DNA of 12,234 nucleotides, from contig CADCWB010000201.1 of the NCBI GenBank assembly GCA_902806295.1, forward strand, positions 1-12,234. The letters are read 5' to 3'. The stretch is from an uncultured Sphingomonas sp. (GTDB taxonomy: Bacteria > Pseudomonadota > Alphaproteobacteria > Sphingomonadales > Sphingomonadaceae). This document shows, one piece after another, positions 1-7,084 of the stretch. Each line of letters begins with the position of its first letter. Position 1 is the first letter of the stretch. The notes under the pieces were generated by a model that was given only the letters and a program-made list of their open reading frames with translations, searched no databases and was not told the origin of the DNA. The translations under genes were made by a program, and so were the position numbers.

Positions 1-544
1 GCTGGTCGCTCAGGCGCTCGGCAAATACGATGTCGAGTTCAGCGAGACGATCCGGCTGGCTGATCACGACGTCAAGCCCGGGGTGCAGTCCGATGAAGGC
101 AATGGCGACGCCTGGCCCGACATCCGCCGCCGCATCCTTGCCGCCGATATTCTTATCTTTGGCACTCCTATCTGGCTCGGGCAGCCATCGAGCATCGCCA
201 AGCGGGCATTGGAGCGAATGGACGCGTTCCTGAGCGAGACCGATGAGGCCGGACGGATGCCGAGTTTCGGCAAGCTGGCGGTCGCGGCGATCGTGGGCAA
301 CGAGGACGGCGCACACCGGGTTACCGCGGACCTGTTCCAGGCACTGAACGACGTCGGCTGGACCATCCCGTCGGCCGCCGCTGCCTACTGGGTCGGCGAG
401 GCGATGCACAAGACCGACTTCAAGGACTTGCCGGAGACCCCGAAGGAAGTGACCGAGGCGGTGGACATGCTCGCGTCGAACGCGGCTCACCTCGCCAAAT
501 TGCTTGGGGCCGAGCCCTACCCAGGGGCAAAGCCGAACCCATGA
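1..544 (+). CDS. Flavodoxin-family NAD(P)H-dependent oxidoreductase (5' partial)
   Basis: The reading frame is open from base 2 to the TGA at 542-544, giving 180 visible residues. The usual start of this family lies upstream, so perhaps 20-30 residues with the first phosphate-binding loop are missing. The visible part has the flavodoxin-like pattern: a hydrophobic strand followed by the FMN-contacting loop GTPIWLGQPSS, a helix with KRALERMDAF, and a later strand ending VAAIVGNEDGAH, which is typical of NADPH-dependent FMN reductase/flavodoxin-fold proteins. Family members are soluble cytoplasmic FMN proteins that reduce quinones, FMN or unknown acceptors; the substrate here cannot be read from sequence. 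Its stop overlaps the egtB start (ATGA at 541-544), so translation is probably coupled and the protein may belong to the same redox-protection unit. I am confident of the fold, not of the reaction. Confidence 0.85.
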   Translation, partial: LVAQALGKYDVEFSETIRLADHDVKPGVQSDEGNGDAWPDIRRRILAADILIFGTPIWLGQPSSIAKRALERMDAFLSETDEAGRMPSFGKLAVAAIVGNEDGAHRVTADLFQALNDVGWTIPSAAAAYWVGEAMHKTDFKDLPETPKEVTEAVDMLASNAAHLAKLLGAEPYPGAKPNP

Positions 545-1773
545 ACGTGTCGAGCGCCATCCGTGGAGTCGGCTTGGCCGAGCGGCTGGCCGCTACCAGG
601 GCGCTGAGCCTTGCGCTGGCTAATCCGTTGTCTGACGCGGACGCGACGATCCAGCCGCATCCTGACGCGTCCCCGGCCAAGTGGCACCTCGCGCATACGA
701 CCTGGTTCTTCGAAACCTTTGTGCTGCGCGACCATGTCGCAGACTACCGCGTGCACGACGGGCGCTGGCCGTTCCTGTTCAACAGCTACTACGAAGGCGA
801 AGGCGAGCGGCACCCGCGCGCCCGGCGTGGCATGATCAGCCGGCCCAGCCTGGACGAGGTGCGCGGGTGGCGGGCCCATGTCGATGAGGCGCTGGATCGC
901 GCCCTGCCTCGGCTGCCCCCCGCTGCATTGGAGTTGGTAGCGCTCGGCATCCAGCATGAGCAACAGCATCAGGAGCTGTTCCTGACCGACATCCTCGCGA
1001 CCTTCGCCGAGAACCCGCTGGAGCCGGCATATGGCGAGCTTCCATCCGCAGCCTGCCTTGCGATGGAACCACTCACTTGGCTGCCCGGCCGCGAAGGCAT
1101 CGTCGAAGTGGGAGCGGGCCCGGACGAGTTCGCCTTCGACTGCGAACGCCCGCGCCATCGCACCCTGCTGCACCCGCATGCCATCGCCCATCGGCCGGTC
1201 ACCAATGGCGAATGGCAGGAATTCATCGCTGGCGGCGGTTATCGCACGCCCGCCCTGTGGCTGAGTGAAGGCTGGGATTGGGTCCGGCGCGAACATATTG
1301 CCGCGCCGCTTTACTGGCATGAGGATGGGACTGCTTTCACGCTCGGCGGCCGGCGCGAACTCGACCGCGCCGCACCCGTCGCCCACGTCAGCTACTATGA
1401 GGCGGATGCTTTTGCCCGTTGGGCCGGCGCTCGCCTGCCCACCGAGGCCGACTGGGAGGAGTTCGCCGCGGCGGCTGACCCCACCGGCGGCCATCAGCTG
1501 GACCGCGCAGGCCCGGTGATCCCGCAGGTCGGTGGCGCAGTGTTCGGCGACGTGTGGAACTGGACCGCCTCGGCCTTCTTGCCCTACCCTGGCTTCGTGC
1601 CCGCCGCTGGAACCGTCGGCGAGTACAACGGCAAGTTCATGTGCGGGCAGTTCGTGCTGAAAGGCGCCAGCTGCGCCACGTCGCGCGGGCACAGCCGGGC
1701 AAGCTACCGCAACTTCTTTCCGCCGGCTGCGCGCTGGCAGTTCAGCGGGGTCCGACTTGCTCGCGACCGCTGA
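541..1773 (+). CDS. egtB: EgtB, hercynine oxygenase (ergothioneine sulfoxide synthase)
   Basis: A 410-residue protein of the size expected for EgtB. The non-heme iron enzyme joins hercynine to a thiol donor (cysteine or gamma-glutamylcysteine) with O2, giving the sulfoxide precursor of ergothioneine in the cytoplasm. The N-terminal DinB-like domain carries HLAHTTW (residues 49-55) and HEQQHQE (139-145). H52, H139 and H143 are the likely iron ligands by comparison with the characterised mycobacterial enzyme. The C-terminal half is a formylglycine-enzyme/sulfatase-modifying-like domain with RLPTEADWEEF (298-308), WNWTAS (339-344), a GEYNGKFMCGQ segment (360-370) and an end reading SRASYRNFFPP then FSGVRLARD. 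The ATG overlaps the upstream flavoprotein stop by 4 nt and the 3' end overlaps egtD by 17 nt, so it sits in the middle of an operon. No egtA, egtC or egtE is adjacent; the thiol donor cannot be decided here. Confidence 0.95.
   Translation: MNVSSAIRGVGLAERLAATRALSLALANPLSDADATIQPHPDASPAKWHLAHTTWFFETFVLRDHVADYRVHDGRWPFLFNSYYEGEGERHPRARRGMISRPSLDEVRGWRAHVDEALDRALPRLPPAALELVALGIQHEQQHQELFLTDILATFAENPLEPAYGELPSAACLAMEPLTWLPGREGIVEVGAGPDEFAFDCERPRHRTLLHPHAIAHRPVTNGEWQEFIAGGGYRTPALWLSEGWDWVRREHIAAPLYWHEDGTAFTLGGRRELDRAAPVAHVSYYEADAFARWAGARLPTEADWEEFAAAADPTGGHQLDRAGPVIPQVGGAVFGDVWNWTASAFLPYPGFVPAAGTVGEYNGKFMCGQFVLKGASCATSRGHSRASYRNFFPPAARWQFSGVRLARDR
1744..1750 (+). promoter_or_regulatory. Weak ribosome binding site for egtD
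   Basis: AGCGGGG lies six bases before the TTG at 1757, inside the end of egtB. It is a poor but correctly spaced Shine-Dalgarno match and supports initiation at TTG rather than at the in-frame GTG at 1793, which would remove the first 12 residues. Coupling to egtB translation could compensate for the weak site. Confidence 0.4.
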
Positions 1774-2707
1774 TCCCGCCTTCCGGGACGATGTGCTGAA
1801 GGGGCTGGCGCAGCAGCCGCCGGCCATTCCTGCCCGCTGGCTGTACGATGAGCGCGGATCGGAGCTGTTCGACGCCATCACCCGACTGCCGAGCTATTAT
1901 CCCACGCGCACCGAAACCGCGCTGCTCGAAACGGTGATGTCGGCAATCGCCGACCGGGCCGGCGACGGCCGCGCAGTGATCGAGTTCGGCGCGGGATCGC
2001 TGACCAAAACGCCGATCCTGCTCAAGGCGATCAGGCCGGCGCTGTATGTGCCGATCGACATCAGCGGCGATTACCTGCGTTCGAGCGCCGCCCAGCTGGC
2101 CGAGCAGATGCCGACGCTCGCCATTCACCCGGTCGAGGCGAACTTCGGGAATGTCATCGAGCTGCCGGCCGAGGCTGCGGATCACCCCCGGCTCGGCTTC
2201 TTCCCGGGCTCGACCATCGGCAACTTCATTCCGCAGAGCGCGACCGACCTGCTGCGTCACTTCCGCGCGACCTTGGGTGCAGGATCGCTGCTGCTGATCG
2301 GCATGGACCGGGTCAAGCCGGTCGAGCGCCTGATCGAAGCTTATGACGATCCGGAGAAAGTAACCGCGGAGTTCAACCTCAACCTGCTGCACCGCATCAA
2401 TCGGGAGCTCGGCAGCGACATCCGGGTCGACGCCTTTTGCCACGAGGCCCGCTGGAACGACATGATGAGCCGGGTCGAGATGCACCTCGTCGCCATCCGC
2501 GAGATCGAATTCGGCATCGCCGACCGATCGTTCCGGTTCGCCGAAGGCCAGTCGATCCACACCGAGAACAGCCACAAATACGGTCCGCGCGGTGGCCGGA
2601 TGCTGCTGCTGGCAGGCGGCTGGACGCCTTTGGCCGAGTGGACGGACCCGGCGCGGGACTTCGCTCTGGTGCTGGCCGAAGCGCAGCCGGAGCGGTTCGC
2701 GCCTTAG
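1757..2707 (+). CDS. egtD: EgtD, L-histidine N-alpha-trimethyltransferase
   Basis: A 316-residue SAM-dependent methyltransferase that converts histidine to hercynine (trimethylhistidine), the first step of ergothioneine synthesis. Family signatures are continuous: YDERGSELFDAITRLPSYYP (30-49), the SAM-binding strand and loop VIEFGAGSLTK (74-84), YVPIDIS (97-103), FFPGSTIGNF (148-157), then GMDRVKP (182-188), AYDDPEKVTAEFNLNLL (195-211) and IHTENSHKY (267-275). In the last motif E270 and S272 match the glutamate-x-serine pair that binds the histidine amino group in characterised EgtD. The start is taken as TTG at 1757, the only initiation codon near the expected N terminus with a spaced purine-rich element; GTG at 1793 is the alternative. 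The gene overlaps egtB by 17 nt, so the two enzymes are probably made together. Start choice is less certain than identity. Confidence 0.95.
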   Translation: MLATADPAFRDDVLKGLAQQPPAIPARWLYDERGSELFDAITRLPSYYPTRTETALLETVMSAIADRAGDGRAVIEFGAGSLTKTPILLKAIRPALYVPIDISGDYLRSSAAQLAEQMPTLAIHPVEANFGNVIELPAEAADHPRLGFFPGSTIGNFIPQSATDLLRHFRATLGAGSLLLIGMDRVKPVERLIEAYDDPEKVTAEFNLNLLHRINRELGSDIRVDAFCHEARWNDMMSRVEMHLVAIREIEFGIADRSFRFAEGQSIHTENSHKYGPRGGRMLLLAGGWTPLAEWTDPARDFALVLAEAQPERFAP

Positions 2708-2749
2708 GGCCGTGTTGCCCCTCACCAGCGGCGCGGCTAAGCGAGGCTC

Positions 2750-3052
2750 ATGCTGCTAGCCCTGTTCAACATCGCCGACCTCCTCCTCCGCGTGCTCGGC
2801 TGGATCGTCATCGCCCAGGTGGTCCTGAGTTGGCTGATCGCGTTCAACGTGATCAACACCAGTTCCGAGGGCGTGCGCCGCTTCGTGCAGGGCATCGACC
2901 GGCTGCTCGACCCGCTTTATCGGCCGATCCGCAAAATCCTCCCGGACTTCGGCGGGCTCGACCTCTCGCCGATCGTGCTGCTAATCGCCATTCAGATCGT
3001 CCGCATGCTGATTGGCGGGCTGGCCAACGACGTCGCCGTCGCGGGGGCATGA
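2750..3052 (+). CDS. YggT-family inner membrane protein
   Basis: A 100-residue hydrophobic protein with two membrane segments (about residues 2-30 and 72-95). Between them is the family hallmark stretch: a short polar loop with NTSSEGVRRFVQGIDRLLDPLYRPIRKILPDFGG, in which the LDPLYRPIRKILP core is typical of YggT proteins. Members of this family are small membrane proteins often found near cell-envelope or division genes; a precise biochemical role is not established, though links to osmotic tolerance and thylakoid/nucleoid organisation have been reported for relatives. It follows egtD after a 42-nt gap, the largest in this run, with GAGG just ahead of the ATG. Its stop overlaps the folD start (ATGA, 3049-3052), which suggests it is expressed with folD more than with the egt genes. 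Confidence 0.9.
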   Translation: MLLALFNIADLLLRVLGWIVIAQVVLSWLIAFNVINTSSEGVRRFVQGIDRLLDPLYRPIRKILPDFGGLDLSPIVLLIAIQIVRMLIGGLANDVAVAGA

Positions 3053-3942
3053 GCGCAGCGCTGATCGATGGTCGTGCGGCAGCGGACGCGCTGCGCCGGC
3101 AGCTGGCGATCCACGCCGACTTCTTTCGGGCAAGCACCGGTCGCCCGGCTGGCCTGGCCACCGTGCTGGTCGGCGAGGACCCGGCCAGCGCGGTCTATGT
3201 CCGCTCCAAGATCAAGGCGACAGAGGAAGCCGGCATGCATGGCGTGCACCGCCCGCTGCCGGCAGATACCAGTGAAGCGGAGCTGCTGGCACTCGTCGTC
3301 GAGCTGAACCGCGATCCAGGCATCGACGGTATCCTCGTCCAGCTGCCCCTTCCTGCCCAGATCGACGCGGCGCGGGTTATCGACTCCATCGACCCCGGCA
3401 AGGATGTCGACGGCTTCCACGTGGTGAACTCGGGTCGCCTCGCCATTGGCGATCCGACGGCCTTGGTGCCGTGCACGCCACTTGGCTGCCTGCATTTGCT
3501 GAAAGAGCAGCTCGGCTCGCTGAGTGGCGCGGAGGCGGTGGTGATCGGCCGCTCCAACATCGTCGGCAAGCCGATGGCCGCGCTGCTGCTGGGGGAAAGC
3601 TGCACCGTGACGATCGCCCATAGCCGCACCCGCGACTTGGCCGAGGTCTGCCGTCGGGCCGACATTTTGGTCGCCGCCGTCGGTCGGCCCGAGATGGTCC
3701 GCGGCGACTGGATCAAGCCGGGCGCCACTGTGATCGATGTCGGCATCAATCGGGTGCCGGGGGCGGAGCCGGGCAAAAGCCGGATTGTTGGCGATGTCGC
3801 CTTTGCCGAAGCGCGCGAGATGGCGGGAGCGATTACCCCGGTGCCCGGCGGGGTCGGGCCGATGACCATCGCGATGCTGCTCAGGAACACGCTGGTTGCC
3901 GCCCACCGCCGGGCCGGTCTCGCTCTGCCGAAAGGACTGTAG
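3049..3942 (+). CDS. folD: FolD, methylenetetrahydrofolate dehydrogenase/cyclohydrolase
   Basis: A 297-residue bifunctional cytoplasmic enzyme that oxidises 5,10-methylene-THF to methenyl-THF with NADP and hydrolyses it to 10-formyl-THF, supplying one-carbon units for purines and formyl-Met-tRNA. Catalytic residues fall at the same numbers as in the E. coli enzyme: YVRSK with Y50 and K54, the LVQLPLP motif with Q98, and KDVDGFH with D121. The nucleotide-binding loop GRSNIVGKPMAALLL (167-181) and the C-terminal PVPGGVGPMTIAMLLRNT (264-281) complete the signature. The frame stays open far upstream to 2437, but that part lies over egtD and yggT in another frame. The ATG at 3049 gives the normal N terminus, MSAALIDGRAAADALR, and overlaps the yggT stop by 4 nt. 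The next gene starts directly after the TAG. Confidence 0.97.
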   Translation: MSAALIDGRAAADALRRQLAIHADFFRASTGRPAGLATVLVGEDPASAVYVRSKIKATEEAGMHGVHRPLPADTSEAELLALVVELNRDPGIDGILVQLPLPAQIDAARVIDSIDPGKDVDGFHVVNSGRLAIGDPTALVPCTPLGCLHLLKEQLGSLSGAEAVVIGRSNIVGKPMAALLLGESCTVTIAHSRTRDLAEVCRRADILVAAVGRPEMVRGDWIKPGATVIDVGINRVPGAEPGKSRIVGDVAFAEAREMAGAITPVPGGVGPMTIAMLLRNTLVAAHRRAGLALPKGL

Positions 3943-4602
3943 ATGCTCGCATTGCTGATCGCCTCCGCCCCGGTCGCCACTGCCGTGGATGCCGAGCGCG
4001 CCTTCGCCGCCGATGCCCAGCGGATGGGACAATGGACCGCCTTCGCCAAATGGGCCGATCCCACGGCGGTGATGTTCGAGCCCCAGGCAGTATGGGCGCA
4101 GGGCTTCCTCGCCGGCCGCAAGAACCCGCCCAGTTCGGTCCGGTGGAGCCCGGCCAAGAGCTGGACCTCGTGCGACCGCCGAACCGCGGTGAACACCGGT
4201 CCGTGGCGCAACCCGGCGCAGCGGACCAATGGCTATTTCACGACCTTGTGGATGCGGCAGAAGAGCGGCGACTGGCGCTGGACGGTGGACGGCGGCGACG
4301 AACTGCGCACGCCGCTGGCCGCTGTCCGCCAGCCGGCCGTGCGCCGCGCCGCGTGCACCAACCCCCGCTTGCGCGCCCGCTTGATCGAGGCGGAATATGC
4401 GCGCCCGATCAACCGCGCCGCGCCGCCGGGCGACACTGGCTTCCAGCGCTCGGCCGACGGGACCTTGCTCTACCAGTGGCAGGTGCAGGCCAGCGGCGCC
4501 CGGCACACGCGGGTGCGGCTGTGGAGCGGCCGTAAGTTCGACACTGTGCTCGACCAGCGCGTCGCCGCCCCGCCGCCTGCGAAAGCCCGCGCCAACTCGT
4601 GA
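3943..4602 (+). CDS. Conserved hypothetical exported protein
   Basis: A 219-residue protein whose function I do not recognise. The first 14 or so residues (MLALLIASAPVATA) are a short hydrophobic leader ending at a plausible signal-peptidase site, but without basic residues, so export is likely but not certain. The mature start, DAERAFAADAQRMGQWTAFAKWADPTAVMF (16-45), resembles the first helices of SnoaL/NTF2-like proteins (the DUF4440-like pattern of 'A-F-x-x-D/A-...-G-x-W-x-A-F'). The rest is rich in W and R and contains two cysteines (C77, C138) that could form a disulfide in the periplasm. It starts on the base after the folD stop and its TGA overlaps the marC GTG (4599-4602), so it is an in-operon gene. 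A full NTF2-like assignment is inference from a short stretch. Confidence 0.75.
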   Translation: MLALLIASAPVATAVDAERAFAADAQRMGQWTAFAKWADPTAVMFEPQAVWAQGFLAGRKNPPSSVRWSPAKSWTSCDRRTAVNTGPWRNPAQRTNGYFTTLWMRQKSGDWRWTVDGGDELRTPLAAVRQPAVRRAACTNPRLRARLIEAEYARPINRAAPPGDTGFQRSADGTLLYQWQVQASGARHTRVRLWSGRKFDTVLDQRVAAPPPAKARANS

Positions 4603-5231
4603 TCGAGCTGTTCGTCTCCGCCTTCGTGACGCTGCTGGTCATCGTCGACCCGCCTGGCTGCGCGCCGATCTTCGCGTCGCTGACCAGCGGCACGGACGCG
4701 CTTCACCGGCGGCGAATGGCCGTTCGCTCGGTCGGCGTGGCCGGCGCGATCCTCGTGTTCTTCGCGCTGCTCGGCGAGCCGCTGCTGCGGACGCTCGGCA
4801 TCAGCCTGTCGGCCTTTCGGCTGGCCGGCGGGATCATGCTGTTCATGATCGCGCTCGACATGGTGTTCGAGCGGCGGACCGAGCGGCGCGAGGAGCGCGC
4901 GCGGGATATCGAGGGGACGCCCGAGGCGGACGATATCTCGGTCTTCCCGATGGCGATCCCGATGATTGCCGGTCCGGGATCAATCGCCACCGTCATGCTG
5001 CTGTCGGCTCGCGCGACCGGCACCGTGGAGGGCATCGTGATGTTCGCGGCGGTCGGGGCCGTGCTGCTGCTGGCCCTGCTGGCGCTGCTCGCCGCCGGAC
5101 CGCTGATGGCGCTGATCGGCGCCAAGCTGGAGGCGATGATCACCCGCATCCTGGGCGTGATCCTGGCCGCGCTGGCGGTGCAGTTCGTGCTCGACGGGCT
5201 GGAGCGCAGCCTGCCGGGCCTCGCCGGCTGA
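4599..5231 (+). CDS. MarC-family integral membrane protein
   Basis: A 210-residue polytopic protein with about six membrane segments in two groups of three, separated by a charged cytoplasmic loop near residues 91-112 (FERRTERREERARDIEGTPEADD). MarC hallmarks are the N-terminal VDPPGCAPIFASL (16-28), which keeps the family D-P-x-G-x-x-P pattern, FRLAGGIMLFMIALDMVF (73-90) and VFPMAIPMIAGPGSIATVML (115-134). The family (also called UPF0056) sits in the inner membrane; the old link to multiple antibiotic resistance was not upheld for E. coli MarC, and its transport role is unsettled. It begins with GTG at 4599 inside the stop of the preceding gene (GTGA overlap), so initiation is probably coupled. 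It ends 4 nt from the stop of the convergent gene, leaving almost no room for a terminator. Confidence 0.93.
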   Translation: MIELFVSAFVTLLVIVDPPGCAPIFASLTSGTDALHRRRMAVRSVGVAGAILVFFALLGEPLLRTLGISLSAFRLAGGIMLFMIALDMVFERRTERREERARDIEGTPEADDISVFPMAIPMIAGPGSIATVMLLSARATGTVEGIVMFAAVGAVLLLALLALLAAGPLMALIGAKLEAMITRILGVILAALAVQFVLDGLERSLPGLAG

Positions 5232-5236
5232 CCGGC
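5223..5236. repeat. Small inverted repeat spanning two convergent stop codons
   Basis: GCCGG-CTGA-CCGGC forms a perfect 5-bp stem with a 4-nt loop. The loop holds the marC TGA and the right arm touches the stop of the minus-strand gene. No T-tract follows on either strand, so it is not a standard intrinsic terminator, but it is the only stem in the 4-nt gap between the two genes. It may simply be chance in GC-rich DNA. Confidence 0.3.
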
Positions 5237-7014
5237 TAGCGGACCACTCGCCAGATCTTGAGCGGATTGTCCTTCGGCAAGGCGATCGGCTGCAGCCACG
5301 CAGGCGCCTGCCCGCTTTCGAGCTGGCCGTAGAAGCCCTTGGGCGCGGCGGCCATGAAGATGGTCGCCTGGCTCATGCTGGGGCAGATCAGCACATAGTC
5401 GGCGCGGCGCTGGGTGATAATCGCCCGCGCCTCGTCGGCCGAGCCGCGGAAGGCCTTCATCACGTCAGCGATGGCGGGACCGTTGCGGTGGTACGGACCG
5501 GCGATGCTGTTGTGGCGGGTGACCGTGATCAGCCGCGGGGCGAGGTCGACGAAGGTAAACACGGTGCCCTTGGGCAACTGCGCGATCGGTCGCATCGCGA
5601 GCAATGAAGGGCAGGAGGCGTTGGCGCGATTGATCCGCTTCTCCCGCTCCGTCGGCGCCTTCTTGGGGATGAAACCGATCGCCAGCGGGCCAGCCGCGCC
5701 GAGGCCGATCAACACGGTGGCGACGACGCCGGCGATTGATAGAACCGGGTTCTTGCTGCGCCAGAAGATCGGCATCAGCATCCACGCGAGACCCACGGCT
5801 CCGGTGACCGCCAGCAGCTGCGCCGCCGGGCTGGCGCGGGTTTGCCAGAACAGCAGCGCCAGCGCCGTCACCGCGATTACCGCCACCGACAGGGTTCGGC
5901 GCAGCAGGTCTCGGTCGCTCCGCCCCGCCCGCCACACCAGCAGCGCCCAGCCGGCCACCGCCACGATCGGCAAGGTCAGCACGGCAACGCCGATGCGCCA
6001 ATCATGCTGGTAGATCGGCTTGGCCTCGCGCACATTGCTGAGCCACAGCCGCTCGACCTCTGGGGAGACGCCTTCCAGCCGCGACAGGCAGTCTGGCCAG
6101 GCCAGTGCGTGCCAGGCCGCAACGGATAGGCCGGCCAGAGCCGCCAGCCCGAGCCGACTGCGCCAGCCCGCTGGCGAGCGCCAGGCGAGCAGCACCAGCA
6201 GCGCTCCGCCAAGCACCGCGTCCGACAGCCACACCGGCGACAAGGCATCGCACACGGGGGTTCGGTTGGCGGTGGAGGCGAACAACAGGAAGCCGAGCGC
6301 GGTGCCGCCGGCGACGGACGCGCCATAGGTCGCGATCCGAAGTCGCTGGCCACGATCGTCGACCCACATCAGCACCTGGGCTGCCGCCGCCAGCGCGAGG
6401 TAGATCAGCATTTCCAGGCCGATGCTGAGCGACACGGCAGTAGCTAAACCGGTAGCCAGCCCGCCGCGCCGGACGCGCGGGTCGGCCAGACCGGCAACCG
6501 CGATCGCCAGCATGGCGAGCTGCCAGCCGTGGTGGTCGATCCGGGTGGGCATGAACATGCCGTTGGTGCCGGAGGCGAAGAACAGCGCCACCAGGGCGAG
6601 CGGATAGGCTTCGGCATCGACCAGCCGACGCACTACGAGCGTTAGCGCAATCAGCAGCGGCAGATAGGGCAGCAAGGGCGCGGCCGCGACCGCGAACCGC
6701 TCCGCATTGGCGCCGCTGGTGAACAGCTTCGCGACCGTGATCAGGCCGGCGAGCGGCAGGTCCACGAACCGCGACCAGTGGATGTTGGCGCCGAAGGGTG
6801 GGTCGAGCTTGTACTGGCGAAGGTCGAACCAGCCTTGGCCCGCCAGCCAGGCGCGCACCTGGCTCATCCGCATATTGTCGTCGGTGTCGACTAGCTGGAA
6901 GATCTGAATGCCGGTCCAGCGATTGTAGACCATCCAGGCGCAAGCCAGCAGCCACATCACCAGCACGACTCTCAGCCAGTGCCTGTTCGCCCAATGCGGC
7001 GTCGCCGTGTCCAT
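5236..7014 (-). CDS. Polytopic GT-C/STT3-like membrane protein, probable glycosyltransferase
   Basis: A 592-residue inner-membrane protein: one N-terminal membrane segment (about 12-30), a short extracytoplasmic loop, about ten more segments up to 448, then a soluble C-terminal domain (about 450-592). The first loop begins VDTDDNMRMSQVRAW (42-56), with an acidic DTDD cluster placed as the DxD of GT-C enzymes, and continues to NIHWSRFVDLP (77-87). A second motif, RIDHHGWQ (158-165), resembles the DHH found in archaeal and bacterial STT3/AglB-like oligosaccharyltransferases. The C-terminal domain carries HNSIAGPYHRN (501-511), with no WWDYG motif seen. By GT-C logic it would transfer a lipid-linked sugar on the periplasmic face; donor and acceptor are unknown. 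The ATG at 7014 gives a natural N terminus; it is divergent from gtrA and its stop lies 4 nt from marC. Database names such as AcrB-like for relatives would be misleading. Function is inference. Confidence 0.8.
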   Translation of the reverse strand: MDTATPHWANRHWLRVVLVMWLLACAWMVYNRWTGIQIFQLVDTDDNMRMSQVRAWLAGQGWFDLRQYKLDPPFGANIHWSRFVDLPLAGLITVAKLFTSGANAERFAVAAAPLLPYLPLLIALTLVVRRLVDAEAYPLALVALFFASGTNGMFMPTRIDHHGWQLAMLAIAVAGLADPRVRRGGLATGLATAVSLSIGLEMLIYLALAAAAQVLMWVDDRGQRLRIATYGASVAGGTALGFLLFASTANRTPVCDALSPVWLSDAVLGGALLVLLAWRSPAGWRSRLGLAALAGLSVAAWHALAWPDCLSRLEGVSPEVERLWLSNVREAKPIYQHDWRIGVAVLTLPIVAVAGWALLVWRAGRSDRDLLRRTLSVAVIAVTALALLFWQTRASPAAQLLAVTGAVGLAWMLMPIFWRSKNPVLSIAGVVATVLIGLGAAGPLAIGFIPKKAPTEREKRINRANASCPSLLAMRPIAQLPKGTVFTFVDLAPRLITVTRHNSIAGPYHRNGPAIADVMKAFRGSADEARAIITQRRADYVLICPSMSQATIFMAAAPKGFYGQLESGQAPAWLQPIALPKDNPLKIWRVVR

Positions 7015-7084
7015 GCCCGCTGATCGTCCCCGCCAAGAAGTGCTGGCGCTCTACCGGGCCAACGGTAAAGGGCAAGGAAAGACC
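7015..7084. promoter_or_regulatory. Divergent intergenic region between the STT3-like gene and gtrA
   Basis: The 70 bases separate two divergent starts, so both promoters should lie here or extend into the coding sequences. On the minus strand TTGCCC, a 16-base gap and TAGAGC form a loose -35/-10 pair; on the plus strand I see no convincing pair. The position supports a regulatory role, but no operator repeat stands out. Confidence 0.35.
7074..7081 (+). promoter_or_regulatory. Ribosome binding site deciding the gtrA start
   Basis: AAGGAAAG ends 3 nt before the ATG at 7085, with its AAGGA core about 6 nt from the start. This is one of the better Shine-Dalgarno matches in the window. It favours ATG 7085 over the upstream in-frame GTG at 7007, which would overlap the start of the divergent gene and add 26 residues not expected in GtrA proteins. 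Confidence 0.7.

Noticed and set aside
517..1881. Long minus-strand open frame of 454 codons opposite egtB
   Set aside because: The plus strand encodes a complete EgtB with all its motifs; the minus frame gives an Arg/Ala/Gly-rich sequence with no recognisable domain, as expected in GC-rich DNA.
1742..2725. Minus-strand open frame of 327 codons opposite egtD
   Set aside because: It mirrors a fully recognisable EgtD and its product has no family features.
2437..3048. Upstream in-frame extension of folD
   Set aside because: It overlaps egtD and yggT in another frame and is Arg/Pro/Ala-rich; FolD starts normally at 3049 with catalytic residues at standard numbers.
2992..4506. Minus-strand open frame of 504 codons opposite folD and the hypothetical gene
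   Set aside because: Shadow of a complete FolD; the translation is low-complexity with many His, Gly and Arg residues and no domain.
6002..7075. Alternate minus-strand frame of 357 codons inside the STT3-like gene
   Set aside because: The 592-residue frame has membrane helices and motifs, while this one is a basic, low-complexity alternate frame.
7007..7084. GTG-initiated extension of gtrA
   Set aside because: It adds 26 polar residues not typical of GtrA and overlaps the divergent gene start; ATG 7085 has a clear ribosome binding site.
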